Shown: positions 33,009 to 44,622, counted from the first letter of the stretch. The stretch is DNA of 64,000 nucleotides from Rhodosporidiobolus odoratus (GCA_034387635.1 JAOANU010000003.1:372001-436000); one strand, 5' to 3'. The notes: generated from the letters alone by a model not told the origin. A program made the numbers and translations.

Positions 33009-33879
33009 AACCCCATCACAACTCCGGTATATCAACGTGCCGGTTGATTAACGGGTTGGCGCTGTGAAAGGTCAAGACTTGGCAGCAACAAGTACAGAAT
33101 TGAGAAGAAGGAAGATACAGAAATAAAGGAAAAGGCACTTAACATATGGGAGTGTCTAGATAGGATGGTAATTCTAGCAGACCTGTATCAAACAAACGCA
33201 TGCATCAATGCTGCCGCCTCTCCTTGCCTGGAGGCTCCCTTCAACTCCTACTCCTGCTCCTCTTATCCTTTGATCAGCCGGCTCCTCCACCTCACTGTCC
33301 AGCTGCCCAAATTGGGCCAAGAATTTATGCCAACAGCCGCCTCCTTCTTCCTCCCGCCGCCCTACTTGGACCCCGCAGCTGCATTCTGCTCCCCCGGGTT
33401 CACTCTTAAAATAGTTGACCAGACAGGGTTACGGGCGAGTCAGAGGGCAAAAGGTGAAAGGAGTGGTTTGTCAATGGGGGGGGGGCAGAGAGGTGAATAC
33501 TGGGCCAAATGTGTCCGGGAGTGGCGGGGATGACAAGGTAGACATGCTTACTTGTATCGCGGCCAAGCACCAGGCTTTTCCCTGTTTTTCTTCGGCCACG
33601 CAACACCCATTCCTGGAACTGCAAAGGAGGAAAGGTCAGTTCAGCGCTGGTTCACCTCGACACACTTGTTGTAACCACCCCATCGTGGTATTCGTCATGT
33701 GCACGAGTCGTCTCTCAAGCTGCAACCTTGGGAACGGCCTTGGAGGAGGCTAAAAGAGAAAGAAGGTCCCACAATGTTGCGCCGCTCTAGTTGGACATTC
33801 CAGGTGCAGCGCTTGCAGCGCCTTGTAGCTGTGGATAGGAGGACAAAGTATGGTCAATTTGACGGCAAGGGAGGACTAT
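33009..33879. other. Accessory sequence without recognised gene
   Basis: Short open frames occur on both strands, but none has a convincing start, splice pattern or motif. Confidence 0.4.
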
Positions 33880-34935
33880 AGCCGCAGTTGGAGCGCTGTC
33901 CAGAGAAAGTCAAGCTCTTGAGCCCTGGTGCCTGTAGGAGGATTTGCTGGAAGAAGGAGAGTAGAGCCTGATGGCCGTGGCTGACGTAGCCCTTGAACAA
34001 GAAGGACATGCTCGAGACCAAGGGCGTGTAGCAAGGTAGGATCTCTTCGAAGAAGACCAACTGACGAGGGGTCCTGTCTTTGAACGACAGTGACTGATGC
34101 AAACAAGACGTGGTCAATGCCAGGCGCTTAGGCGTCATAGCGATGCAAATTAGGAATGGACACACCTTCCAAAGGAGCGGCCTGCAGATCTCGTACCAGT
34201 CCTTGCTTGCGAGACTCAGAGCCCCCAGGCTCGTCCTACATGGCTTGATCGTGCGGACGAGGCAGTTTGCAAGTGTAAGAGTCACCAATGTTGAACCTTG
34301 AGCAGGGTGAGACCAGGACTCCGACGAGGAGAGGAGGAGGAGGCGCGGGCGAAGTGGAGATGGTCGATAACCGTGAACAGTGAACCGAGTCTAGTTCTCA
34401 GGCTAACAACCAGGGAGATAGAGGAGGGGAGCGCTAACGAGAGGAGCTGAGCTATCCGAGGCGAGAGGGAAGCTACAAGTTGAATGAACAATCTACTCCG
34501 TCTCACCATTTCCGTCCGACTTGAGAAGGCTGGGGTGGTCTGCTTCCGCAAGGAGGGAAATGGTTAACAAGGAGAAGATTGAGAGCGAAAAGAAAGAGGA
34601 GACTTAGCAGCGGGATGCAAGTCGAGTGGAAGAGAAGAGTGGGGCGGGCGAATCCTTACAGCAAGCCTCGCCAGGTCCTCCGTCAAGGGCAGCCCAAGCG
34701 CAACCATCATCTCTGCGACAAGATTACTCGCTGCTTTGCCTTTCCTGGGGGACACCTCCTCATCACCGTCCCTGTCTCTTTCCTCGTCTACAAGCTTGGA
34801 GATCTCGACCTTAAGTTCAGTGGGCAGGGAGGCAAGGGAGGCTGACTTGACAAGGAGGGAAGAGGCGGTGATGAGGGCGGCGCCGGGGGTGCCACGAGGG
34901 GTCGGATCACGTTGCTGTCCAGTGTTTGCGGCCAT
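33880..34935 (-). CDS. F-box-like protein, structure uncertain, possibly broken
   Basis: The likely start is MAANTGQQRD at 34935. The first exon (34935-34660) contains LASLPTELKVEISKLVDEER, typical of the first helix of fungal F-box-like proteins, and ends at GTAAGG. A later exon (about 34240-34165) has LGALSLASKDWYEICRPLLW, the second half of the same motif. After a GTGTGT donor, a last exon starting near 34096 ends about 33880 (SLSFKDRTPRQLVFFEE ... APGLKSLTF). I could not join the first and second parts in frame with good splice sites, so a frameshift or missing exon is possible. The family brings substrates to SCF ubiquitin ligases, with LRR-like C-termini; this one is short. A second, decayed member lies at 55.5-56.8 kb. 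Confidence 0.5.
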
Positions 34936-36164
34936 TGCACGTGTCTGCAAGCTGTTCCAAGCAATGTGAGCGCGTCTGTGTGGACCAGCCGGTTCTCTCT
35001 CGTTCTCCTCTGCGCCGCTTTGCCTCCCGCCGACTCGCAAGTAAGTCCACGCTGATGAACCTCTGGAGCACAGTTCAGTACGCGTCGCTATCCAACTTCA
35101 TCAGTATCGACCTCCTTTTTCAGCCACGATGACAAGATGATCGACCGCTGAAGCCTCCCTTCACCACTCAATGTACGACCGCGAGCTGCCGGCGGAACTA
35201 TTGTAGGCGCCGACTGGGTTTGCTGGACACCCCCGCGGTCTGTTCAGGCTGTTCGTGAAAAAGGATGTAGGGTGCATCTGTGCGAGGTGGTCTGACAAGA
35301 GTTGCTAGGTATGTTCCCCTGCCTCATTCGAGCGCTACTTCTGCTTGAGAGCCAACTGCAGGTCCATCTCGTTGATCCTTGTCGCTTCCAAGGATCCCTT
35401 CTTTTCCTCTTGTTGGTGGCTCAAACCCTTCTTTCTTTCGCCCTTCTTTCTTCTGCCCTGTGTGTTCGCTTGCAATTCCTTCCCGCTTCTCTGCATTTTC
35501 ACAGTGGCTTTTCCTCGGAGGCCGTGTCGAGGGCGCCCGCAACTCGCTGAGTAGAGGTTTCCTCCATAATCATTTCTCTCGATTCAACACCACCTCGCCT
35601 ACTTACCACTCCTTCGTCGTCGCCTGCTACACGTGCGTGTCTCTTTCTCCCCCTGGCTCTCGCTGGTCTCATTCGTTAGCTTACTACATCCTCGTCCTTT
35701 TCAGCCGTGTTGCTCACATTCGGATCGCTGTTACAAGTCAAGCTTGCGCTTGTCTTCTGCTCTGTACTTCAGTAGTAGGAGATGCAAGCCTTGAACGAGA
35801 GTCTGGCACCAGAGCGCAAGCACAAAATGAGGGAATGGCCTTCTCAGTCTAGCAGGCAGTTGCGCCTCAGCTGCAGCCTGATTGCAGAGAGCCACTGCTG
35901 ACAGTGAGAGTCTCTGTAATCTTACCTTTGCGCTGCCAGATTTGCACCATGGAGACGCTTTGCAAATACAACTGCTGCGTGGAATTTTCTATCCCTCTGG
36001 TCAAGTCACCTCAATGTGCTGCGGTTGGCAGCGCTTCTGCCTGCTGGAGGAAACAAGCAAAAGACACGTTACAAACATAATCGAGGTCCACAAGTGGGAA
36101 GACAGCGAGGGCTGGCAAGGCAAGGAGAAGAAGAGGGGCCGGGAAAGCCGAGCCAACGAAGCGG
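34936..36164. other. Accessory sequence without recognised gene
   Basis: About 1.2 kb. A 157-codon open frame on the plus strand (35379-35852) has no family features and a composition typical of chance frames in pyrimidine-rich sequence. Nothing else is recognised. Confidence 0.4.
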
Positions 36165-37345
36165 TCACGTCGGTGGCAGGTACGGCAGCGGTATTGTACT
36201 GTTGGCCGGCATGATGTGGGTCGGCTGGACTTCCGTACGGCTGATCTTTCTCTCCACATGGTCCTCTCGCAGTTTTGCAGAAACAAGGTTTTGCATAACA
36301 ACGCCGGCCGCAAAAGAGAGCACAAAGTACGTGTTCCGCTGCTCAAACATCGCGAGCACCTCCGCAGGCCGCACGCTGGCGAACCCAGACCCTTGCACCA
36401 GAAGAGGCTCGGCATCAAAGCGAGATGGTCTTTCTTCAGGCTTGATATCCTTGTCCCCTGTCGAGGTTGTCGGCGACGCAGAAAGCGTGGACTCATTCAC
36501 ACCATCCTTATTTCCAACGCGTTGCCCGGCTTGCTGAAGAGGATCGCCGCCCAAGGCAGGAAAAACCGGATCGCAAGCGGGAAGACGGTACTCGTGCGCA
36601 TTGGCACGAGTGACTATGGTGAGGCCAGGCACTGGTGGTGGACAGCATGGAAGCGGCCACACTAGCGCATGTGACAGGTCAGGACGGGGTAAGTGTTAGC
36701 CACACTGATCCAGCGGACGTTGAGAGACGTTTGCAGGAGAAAAGCGAGGATAACATACGAGAAGAGTTCCTCATAGTGCTCCACTTCTCTGGTCTTCCAG
36801 CTGGGAGAGCGCGTATGATCTCTGCGTCCGTCTTTCCACTCTTGCGCTGGTGTTCGAAGTACACGCAGCGAGCTTCGTGCAGAGCTGGGCGGAATGGAAA
36901 CCGTCAATTGCGTGGAAGTTGAGCGACGAAAGGGAGCAAACATACCATAGAAGGCGGCAGCGCGCCGTAGTATACGGTCGGCGACATCGTCAAGTCGTTG
37001 AGTCCACACAGCACGCATCTCGAGGTCGTCCTTGAAGGCGTCGGCCCAGGGGACAGGGTGAGACGGCGTCGAGACCATCCTTACCAGTGCATAGCGATAC
37101 TTCCAATCGTCCATCTCGTCAACTTCGAGGATCCTCCAGGTATTTGGATGAAATTTCTGATAGTGGCTCTCCAGCTCAAGGTTCCATTCCAACATTGTGA
37201 TGTCGACGGTCGGTGTTGAAGGGCGGAAACTGCGACAACGGAGGAAGGGGAGCCAGAGCTCGCGGGCGATACCAGTCGGAAGGAGCATCGGAAGGTATTC
37301 GACGGGACAGGCCGGGTCGGGAGCGTCAGGGAAAGTAGGTGCCAT
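36165..37345 (-). CDS. Unknown protein, family member A
   Basis: Three minus-strand exons (37345-36946, 36884-36759, 36661-36165) give 340 residues. The N-terminal part (MAPTFPDAPDPACPVEYLP, then LEWNLELESHYQKFHPNTW and WADAFKDDLEMRAVW) is shared with the broken copy B at 43.4-44.4 kb, as are exon 2 (GKTDAEIIRALPAGR) and the start of exon 3 (LWPLPCCPPPVPGLTIVT). Conservation across three exons, with frame kept at each join, shows that this is, or recently was, a protein-coding gene. There is no signal peptide. A weakly hydrophobic segment (YFVLSFAAGVVMQNLV) lies near the C-terminus. No known domain is recognised; a lineage-specific family is likely. Confidence 0.65.
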
Positions 37346-38797
37346 GGCGAGGTGAAAAGAAATCAGAGAAGTAGTTGCGGTACAAGACTATGCAGGCGAA
37401 AGTCAGCAAATCAGAGCACGATCTAATCACTGGCCCGTTCCATGTGCCGTCCGAAAGCTGGGCAAGAGCCTCGCACCTGTACGCCACCCTGCTGCTTCGC
37501 GTTGGTGACTGCTTTTAGAGACGTAACGAACAGATGATAAGGAACGGCGCCTGCTGTCCGCTGTCCTCTCTTGTGAGCTAGTCAGAATCGCGAGTAGGAG
37601 AAGTTGAGCGAACTAGATCGACGGCGGCGGCGTGGGAAGTCGTGAGACTGGAGGAGACGTCAATAGACAGCTTACGAAGCCATACAAGCGATACCCACGG
37701 CTACAAGCTGTGTGACAATGTATGAATGGAGGGGGGATCAAGTTGATATTGCTCACGGCGGGGCTTCGAAGCGACGTCTACAGTCATCGGAGAGCTACGA
37801 CACAGCACAAACTGGCGAACCGGCAATCCAACTACTCAAACACCAACACCCGCACTTCACCACCCCACCTCTCCTGCAACTCCTTCCTCCGCCGCTCCCA
37901 CCTCTTCAACGTTTCCACTGCTATTTCGGCGAAGTCTCGCCTTGTACTGCCGAGGAGGACATCGATCACCGTGATCAGGTCCTCTTTCTTCCTGCTTGGC
38001 TGCTCTCGCTCCCTGCGCTGCGCCGCGACCTTCGATGCCGCCCCGGTACTAATAGCTCATCTCGCCCTTCTCTTCGAGCCTCTTATTAACGTCGACTCGC
38101 TTCTTGAGCTCCGAGACTCCGCCCAGAGCCCACCAAGATCCCTCCTCGCCGCCTACAGCCACTTCTCTCTCTCCCTAGCTGGAGGACGACGGCGTCGTTG
38201 ACATGGTGAACGTGTCGAGTAGGCTGCGAGCAAGAAGTCCTGCAACTGGCCAGCGGTTGTTTGAGGCGATAGGGTAGGAAAGCAGGCGAGAAGACGAGGA
38301 GGTTGGAATGAGGGGAAGCGGCTCGAGCGAAGTCTCAGGGAGTTGACTAGTACATCTCCCGGGTAGCTTTCGTGACCGAGAGACACGCGGCAAGAACCGG
38401 GTTGGCAGCGTCGGACGAAGCACGTGAGGCAACAAATGTGTTACACGGCATGCTGACCGCGAGCCGGAGGCGGAAAAAGGGGGGAAAAAAACTGGGGGGT
38501 ACGTCTGTAAGACTTGAAATCAGCATGCCGACCGAAAGGCGGAACGCTAGAGGGAGACGAGTACGCACTGTGGACGTGTAGGCCCTCAGGCGGCATCGCC
38601 CCGGCCGATATTCTCGATTTGAACGAGCGAAAAACGAGGAAGCAGGCCAAGTCCAGCCGCTCGCAGGACGGGCAAAGCTGAGAGGGATCTCAAAGCTTAC
38701 AGTGATAGTACACGTCTAAGGCAGATAACCAGTGGACCCAAGAATTGTGACGTCGTGCGAGAGGAAGGTGGAAAGATCGGGAAGGGGAGGTTTGCGT
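37346..38797. other. Region with possible small coding parts on the minus strand
   Basis: No complete gene can be drawn. Two minus-strand pieces read like protein: about 38180-38043 ends in SELKKRVDVNKRLEEKGEMS, and about 38053-37835 reads KKEDLITVIDVLLGSTRRDF then ETLKRWERRRKELQERWG. They are in different frames and could be exons of one small charged helical protein, but I found no satisfactory splice. The rest shows nothing recognisable. Confidence 0.3.
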
Positions 38798-39217
38798 TCA
38801 TGCCGCAATGGTCGCGCCGGGAAAGCACTCTTGCGGGGTGTTCTTCGCATGGCGACCTGCGTGACTGCAAGTGCGAGGCGTCAAAGAAAAGAGCGTTAAC
38901 AGCAGACGGGGAGAAATGGACATACTCGCGAAGCGCAACCGGCTTGCTTGCCTCGATCATAACTTTGCACACCGTGCACTGGATTTGCTCCTTGGCAGCC
39001 TTCTTCTGCACACCGCCAGCGGTTGTCTCGACCTAGCGGAGCGGGAGACGGCGCCAACAGGAAGCAAGATGGTGTAGAGTCGGGACGTTGCAGAGAGTGT
39101 CAGAGCAGCTCAGGCGCACGACAGAGTGAAACTAAACAGATTGTAGCACACCTTGATGCCCATCTCAGCCTTCTTCTTCTGCTCCCGGGTGCGCGCGTCC
39201 TTCTTCGAGAGACCCAT
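38798..39217 (-). CDS. Small zinc-finger protein, 4F5/zf-Met2 type
   Basis: Three minus-strand exons (39217-39152, 39032-38926, 38864-38798) give 79 residues. The N-terminus is the short basic 4F5/SERF-like motif (MGLSKKDARTREQKKKAEMG). The rest carries one zinc finger, CTVCKVMIEA then LRDHAGRHAKN (C-x2-C and H-x3-H), and ends NTPQECFPGATIAA. This layout matches the small conserved eukaryotic proteins of the At2g23090 type. The GTATGT donor inside the Arg-Glu codons was chosen because it alone restores the HAGRH motif. Function in the family is poorly known; basic character and the finger suggest nucleic-acid or protein binding. Confidence 0.88.
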
Positions 39218-39502
39218 TTTGTTTGGTGGTCGTACTGGCGGAGGGAAAGGAAGGCTGTCGGTGACGAAGTGCTGAGCTGTTGATGGCGCAGCTGCTTATG
39301 ACCTGCTCGGGAGCCGGTCGCGCGTGTTGATGAGAGTACGGGAACGGGAGAGGCGGAGCTGAGCATTTTTTCCACTCTCGAGGACAAACAGAGGAGCAAG
39401 TCATTTCGATGCCCAGCTGCAGTCTGAAGCAGCGAAGGCGCTCAAGGCATTGCGGGAAGCCAGGAAAGCAACGCCTGCCGTGCGAGATGCTTGCTATTCG
39501 TT

Positions 39503-40393
39503 TTATTCCTTCTTTTTCTCCTCTACTGCCCTGCTCTTGGCCTCTTCGCGCCTGCCTCTCCGCCACACACCGAAGATCGTCCATACCAGCCAGAGGAAAC
39601 AGCCCCACACGGCGATGAGCGTGACCGACTCGACAAGCGGGAGATCCGCTGCAACGCCAGTAGGAAGTAAAAGCGTGAGAGGCGGCGGGAGGCCTGGAGG
39701 GCAGGTAGTAGGACCGGATAGTGATGTAGACGAATTTAGTGAAAGGTAGTGCAGCGTGCGGGAAGACAGAGTCGCGAAGGAAAGGTGAGCTGGTAGAGAA
39801 GGAGGGCCGCAGGCAGGTAGCTCCTCAAGAGCAGGAGCTGCATGAGGCCAATGAGTTAGCGACATCAAGAAAGATATAAAGAGGGCTGAGCACGTACAGG
39901 TCGCCGCATTGCAGGCCCAGAATACCCTGGGCCAGTCCAGCTCGACTTGCACCTTGTCAAGCCTTTTTCCGTCTATGCTCCACCGCTCGGGTACTGGCAT
40001 CTGATACCTCCCATGGAGCGGAATCTCGACCGTCTCCGTACTGTCGACCTCTCTGCGCTTGCCTTTTCCGTCCTTTAACCTGAGTAAAATTGCTGCCGCC
40101 CCACCTCCCTCATTCGCTTCAACTTTCCAGACCGGCGCTTCCAAGTCTCCTTCTCCCAGAACCTGCAAGGACGCTCGTCCATCGCTTGCTGCATCGTTCG
40201 CGCCGAGTCTGCCCCAGCGATGCAGTCGGTGGAGCTCGTACTTGTCGACGATGAGACCGGGAGGGACGGAGACAAGGGCGTAGAGGTCGCAGCTTGGGTC
40301 AGGTGTAGCTGCGTCTGGCCCTTGTACGGTTACCTCGAGCTTCGGGTGGAACGCAGGAGCGCTTGGCGAGAAGGCGGCGTGATAGGTGGTCAT
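39503..40393 (-). CDS. PIG-X/Pbn1, GPI mannosyltransferase I subunit
   Basis: The frame from 40393 to 39503 is open for 296 residues. It contains a 60-base GTACGT...GCAG segment (39899-39840) whose length is a multiple of three, so both the spliced (276) and unspliced forms stay in frame. Splicing removes a hydrophobic stretch that looks out of place, so I favour it. Marks of the family are the PLHGRYQMP block after a beta-rich lumenal domain, and one membrane helix near the C-terminus (VESVTLIAVWGCFLWLVWTI) followed by a basic tail. PIG-X/Pbn1 stabilises PIG-M/Gpi14, which adds the first mannose to the GPI anchor in the ER lumen. It shares a 254-base divergent promoter with adenylate kinase. 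Confidence 0.82.
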   Translation of the reverse strand: MTTYHAAFSPSAPAFHPKLEVTVQGPDAATPDPSCDLYALVSVPPGLIVDKYELHRLHRWGRLGANDAASDGRASLQVLGEGDLEAPVWKVEANEGGGAAAILLRLKDGKGKRREVDSTETVEIPLHGRYQMPVPERWSIDGKRLDKVQVELDWPRVFWACNAATCTCSALFISFLMSLTHWPHAAPALEELPACGPPSLPAHLSFATLSSRTLHYLSLNSSTSLSGPTTCPPGLPPPLTLLLPTGVAADLPLVESVTLIAVWGCFLWLVWTIFGVWRRGRREEAKSRAVEEKKKE

Positions 40394-40647
40394 GTTTCGG
40401 TGACGATGGACACGGCAGGTTGAGACGGCGGAACCTGCAATGGTAGGCGGTTCGCTGCGCCGGCCTTGTTTGTGTTCGCTCTTGTGTGACGTCTAGCAAG
40501 CTCCAGGCTTGATCTAGCCGAATTGACGGAGTGGGAGCGGTGCAACAGTTGATGCTACACTTCCAAGTTCTCGTCTGTCCCCCTCCACCACTCGAGAGCT
40601 CGTACGCCCGTCGAGCACCCAAGGCACGTTGTCCGGCTCTCGTCATC
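40394..40647. promoter_or_regulatory. Divergent promoter of PIG-X and adenylate kinase genes
   Basis: 254 bases between two opposing start codons. No TATA box or known operator is visible. Confidence 0.35.
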
Positions 40648-42078
40648 ATGCTCTCGCTCGCGCCCCTTTGCCGATGCAGCTCTTCCGCCTTTACTTCCCG
40701 ATCATCGTCGTTTCGACAATTGCCCCGCTACCTGGCCACCGTGGCACAGGCGGACTCATCGGAGCGTGTACTAGACACCAGTAAGAAGCTGCGCATGATC
40801 ATCCTGGGAGCACCTGTGAGCTGCAACCCACTTTTTCCTGCTTCTCCCCCACTTCGCTCGCCAAACTAACGATTCTCCCTCAGGGTGCCGGAAAGGGTAC
40901 ATTGTCCGACTGGCTTCTCGAGAAGTATGATGTCGAGAGCGTCGTGGTCGGGCAGCTACTCCGGAACGAGATCTTAAAGGGCACGAAGCTGGGTCAGGAG
41001 GCGGAACGAGTGATGAAAAGCGGTGGTACGTCTCGTGTCTCCTCCTCAGCCTGCCGAGCTCTCGCCAACCCGAAATCTGCCGTCTATAGGACTGCTCAGC
41101 GACGAGACCGTTATCAAGCTCGTTGAGCCTGAGTTGGAAAGGTTGCGGGATAAGGTATGTTATTCCTCCTGAGCCTGTCTGCCCTGCCCGCCGTCAGCGC
41201 ACTGCTTCCGCGAAAATTCTGGTCGCGTTTCTGCGCTTTCTGCTTCTGTCTAGCGCATTCTGACTATCGCTCCGTCTCATTTCGATCTCCCTTCGACAGA
41301 ACTGGCTTCTTGACGGATTTCCCCGGAAGGCCTCCCAAGCCGCTCTGCTCGACGATGTTCTCGCGAAACAGGGGGATGCGCTGAATGTGGTAGTGGCGCT
41401 GAAGGTTCCAACCTCAGTTATTGTCGAGCGGATAGCAGGTACGTCCTTTCCTCTAGTCGATACCCCCTAGTCGGATACTGCCACTGACCAATCTCTGTCG
41501 CGCTTATCGCCCTTGACTCGGACCTCGTAGATCGGTTCATCCATCTCGCTTCTGGGAGGACTTACAACGTACGTTTCGTTCCCTCTCTTTCAGCTCTTCA
41601 CACTTGTGACAAGCTATGCTCACGACGACTTCCTTGTCCGCCCCTCGCAGCTCAAGTTCAACCCGCCGCAAGTACCAGGTAAGGACGACGTGACGGGTGA
41701 GCCCTTGAGTCAGCGACCAGATGACGACCCGGTACGTGTCCTTCTTCGTCTTGATGCCTAGTCGCCCTCCACCATCCTCTTTCGTTCCTTCTCAATTGAC
41801 TCTTTCGTGCTCTCGTACCCGTTTGTCCCACATCTGCTGTCCGCAATCAGGCTACAGTCCGGCGGCGACTGGAGATTTTCCACGCCGAGAACGACCCCTT
41901 ACTCGCACACTACGATGGAGCCTTGCTGGCGTTCGAAGGCAAGACTAGCAAGGAGATCTGGCCATCCTTGGAGCGAGCGGTTCAGGACAAAGTACGTCTC
42001 GCCTCTCGCTCTGACGAACAGGAGGCATAGGCTCATCTTGCACGCGAACAGTTTCCAGGATTACAAAAGCGAGCTTAG
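40648..42078 (+). CDS. GTP:AMP phosphotransferase (adenylate kinase 3), mitochondrial
   Basis: Eight exons (40648-40815, 40884-41025, 41090-41154, 41300-41438, 41531-41568, 41651-41731, 41851-41991, 42052-42078) give 266 residues. The N-terminal 45 residues are rich in Ser, Arg and Leu, a mitochondrial targeting presequence. The P-loop [14 protein letters not shown] spans intron 1; [12 protein letters not shown] carries the AMP-binding DGFPR; the long LID domain is present ([30 protein letters not shown]). The LID lacks Cys and has the form typical of AK2/AK3. The enzyme moves phosphate from GTP to AMP in the matrix, recycling GTP made by the citric acid cycle. Separation from AK2 rests on presequence and LID form and is likely but not certain. 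Confidence 0.93.
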
Positions 42079-43398
42079 GCTCAAGATGGCGCGAGCTGGA
42101 CTCGCCAAGCGCTCGCCGATCTCATCAAGGCATGCAGGTTGTACTATGCAGTATAAGTCGTTGATTGCGTGACCACAATCGCTCCGGGTAGAGGCAGACC
42201 AGCACCGCTTGCGTTGCCCGCAGCGAGTAAAGGGGAAGCGGCGGACGTCAAGTATCCTCCCATTTGCTGGCCAGGTCGTCGCACCGTTGCTCTGCGCGCT
42301 TACCTTGCTTGTTTCATGTCCATTTGCCGTCCGGTGAGCCTTCACGCTCGAGCGCCACGGGAGGCGAAACGAGACTGATCGCGAAACGGAAAACGGGAAG
42401 AGAATGGCTACAGGAGAGCGGGGACTTGAATAGCCGTAGACGGTGAGGTCTCGGAGCTCGATAGGCGAGTCGACGTTTGTAAGAGGCGCTTTCTCCTTCG
42501 CTTGTCGGAGAAGGAAGCCTGTGAGGAGGCGGAGGGAGGGGGAAGAGGAGGGGGGGGGGGGGGGGGGGATTAGGGTTTGGGTGAGCGATCAGCGAGACCG
42601 ACTGGCGCCACTCTGCGAGCGAAGTCGCGGCCAGGGCGCAGGCCAAGGGGAGGCAAGAACGGGGAGGTGGGCGGGAAAGCTGTGGTTAGGGGAGGTGGGC
42701 GGGCTAGCTTGAACGGGACTACTTGCGAGAGCTTAGGCTAGTCGCGCGACTCTAGCAAGCGAGCGACGGTGCGGAGTGAGTGAGGGTTTCGGAGAGGGAA
42801 AAGACGCCGACGGCGGCTAACACTCGCTACTCGCGGAGGCTCAGGGAAGACAGACAGCAATCCTGAGACTAGCAGAGGCTCGGGTTCGCTCCGGTTGGCG
42901 CCCTCGTGGGATGCTCGATTCCTCGTCTTCCCTTTCTACGGTCGGGGACAAGGGCGAGATGAGGTTGATCTACTCCCACATCCTCACACAGCCTGTGCTG
43001 TGCTGGTACAGCTTGTACAGCTGCAGAACACTGTCTCTGTACCCCTCATCCAGCTGCTCGAACACCCACGCCGTCTTTGCCAATCTCATTCGCTCAACTT
43101 GTCTTCCTCGCGATATTGAGCAGCTCACTGCGGAGAACAATGGACGCTGTTCCTCACCATCTATTTGCTACATCTCTAGGAGTCGATATATGCGCAAAGC
43201 GGCAGCGGGACGGACAGGTGCGAGGCTCTTCTTCCTTGGAATGGAACGGTTAGGCCATGCGGGCGAGCCGCTTTGCTGACCTAGACCTAACATCGCGTTG
43301 TGCAGCAGCTACTCCTCTGATTCACGACCGCCCCGCAGCCTCGGTCAGCGAGCATCGCACAGTCTTGATCGCCTCTTTTACTTTCTTTTCACCGCGCC
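42079..43398. other. Intergenic region with a 19-G run
   Basis: About 1.3 kb without a supportable gene between adenylate kinase and pseudogene B. It includes the homopolymer G tract at 42550-42568 and G-rich flanks. The last 100 bases are the probable old promoter of pseudogene B. Confidence 0.45.
42550..42568 (+). repeat. Homopolymer run of 19 G
   Basis: Nineteen G in a row, flanked by AGG-rich sequence. It may form a G-quadruplex and is prone to sequencing and replication slippage. Confidence 0.85.
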
Positions 43399-44390
43399 AT
43401 GACACCTACTTTCCCAGCCTCTCCCGACCTGCCTGTCCAATCGCGTCTGTACCGAGACTACTCGCCTACGCTACCATATACGACCTTTGGTTCGCATTCC
43501 TCCCCTTCCGCCTATGCTACCGCAACCAGCCGACCGGCGATATCGAAACGCTCGAATGGGACCTCGAGATGGAGACGCACCACCAGAAGTTTCATCCCGA
43601 TGTCTGGACGATCCTTGATAGACACGCAGGAGTACTGCTTTGCGCTCACAGCGATGGTCTCGTCGACGTCAAACCCGGTAAGTTACGCGGATGTGTTCAA
43701 GGACGACCTTGAAGCGAAAGGGGTATGGACGTACGAAGTTGCCGAGATTAGGGAACGTTTACTTGTTCGCTCTGAAGCCTTATACGGTGTGTTGCTCGCC
43801 GCTAAATTCCTCCTGCATAGCTAAAAATGACTGGTGTTCCTCTCTTCGCAGCTTTACACGAAATCGCTGCCTGTACTTCCACCACCATCGCACAGTCGGG
43901 AGGAAGACGGACGCAGAAATCGTGCGGTCTCTCCCAGTAGGGAGACTGAACTACTGGAGCATAGTAAAGAATCTTTCCCGTACGTCTCCTTCGCTTTTCC
44001 CCCTGGGTTTCCGTGAAAGCTGCCGAATCTGAATAGCTAACGCTGTCTGTGTATACGCTAGTCTGGCCACTTCCAGCCTGTCCAGCGCCAGTTTCTGGCC
44101 TTATCGTGGTCACCCACGCCAATACCGACCTGTACTATTCACCTTCTTTTACCTCACCTCCTCCTGTCGATTGCCCGGTCGCTCCAAGTGCAGACACGGT
44201 GGACAAGACTGAGGATACGATCAGCCCGATGGACAAGTTGGCTGAACCTGCGCTGCCTGCATCACCTCTGACTACGAGGACAGACGAAGGGACGGAGCCT
44301 GCAGCTGGTGCTGATGCCTCTCCTCCTTCCAAATCTCCTTTACCTCAGCTGTCTAGGGTGCGCCAGCGTGTGAAGCGACGGGGCGCTTGA
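43399..44390 (+). pseudogene. Broken copy B of the unknown family A
   Basis: The sequence follows gene A through all three of its exons in the same order but on the other strand. It opens with MTPTFPASPD, then shifts frame (one base lost, about 43429) to continue as PACPIASVPRLL ... LEWDLEMETHHQKFHPDVW, and shifts again near 43618 to TQEYCFALTAMVSS ... YADVFKDDLEAKGVW. Exon 2 (RKTDAEIVRSLPVGR) and the start of exon 3 (VWPLPACPAPVSGLIVVT) follow, then a different C-terminus ending at 44390. Two frameshifts make it a probable pseudogene; errors in the assembly are the other explanation. Confidence 0.7.
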
Positions 44391-44622
44391 GGCACAGGAT
44401 CGAGACACTGGATTTTTTCTTTTTCTTTTTCTTTCCTTCTTATCCGAAGACCTCGCTTTGCAATCAAACTCTTCAGCCGCACGATCCGGGATTGACGAGT
44501 CGAACGCTTCACGATCCTCGCAAGCTTGAAAGCGAAAGAAACCAGTCTCTTAGGCACTCGTCCCTTTCGTTTCGTCCCTACCAGACTTCCTCTGTCAGCT
44601 ACGTCAGCTAATTCAGCTATCC

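Noticed and set aside
35379..35852. 157-codon plus-strand frame
   Set aside because: No domain, signal or splice pattern. The region is pyrimidine-rich, which produces chance Ser/Phe/Pro frames.
37722..38201. 159-codon plus-strand frame
   Set aside because: The opposite strand reads more like protein here, and the plus frame is Ser/Leu/Arg-rich without motifs. Neither is strong.
42570..42582. TTAGGGTTTGGG resembling telomere repeat
   Set aside because: Only one unit and no array; housekeeping genes continue on both sides.
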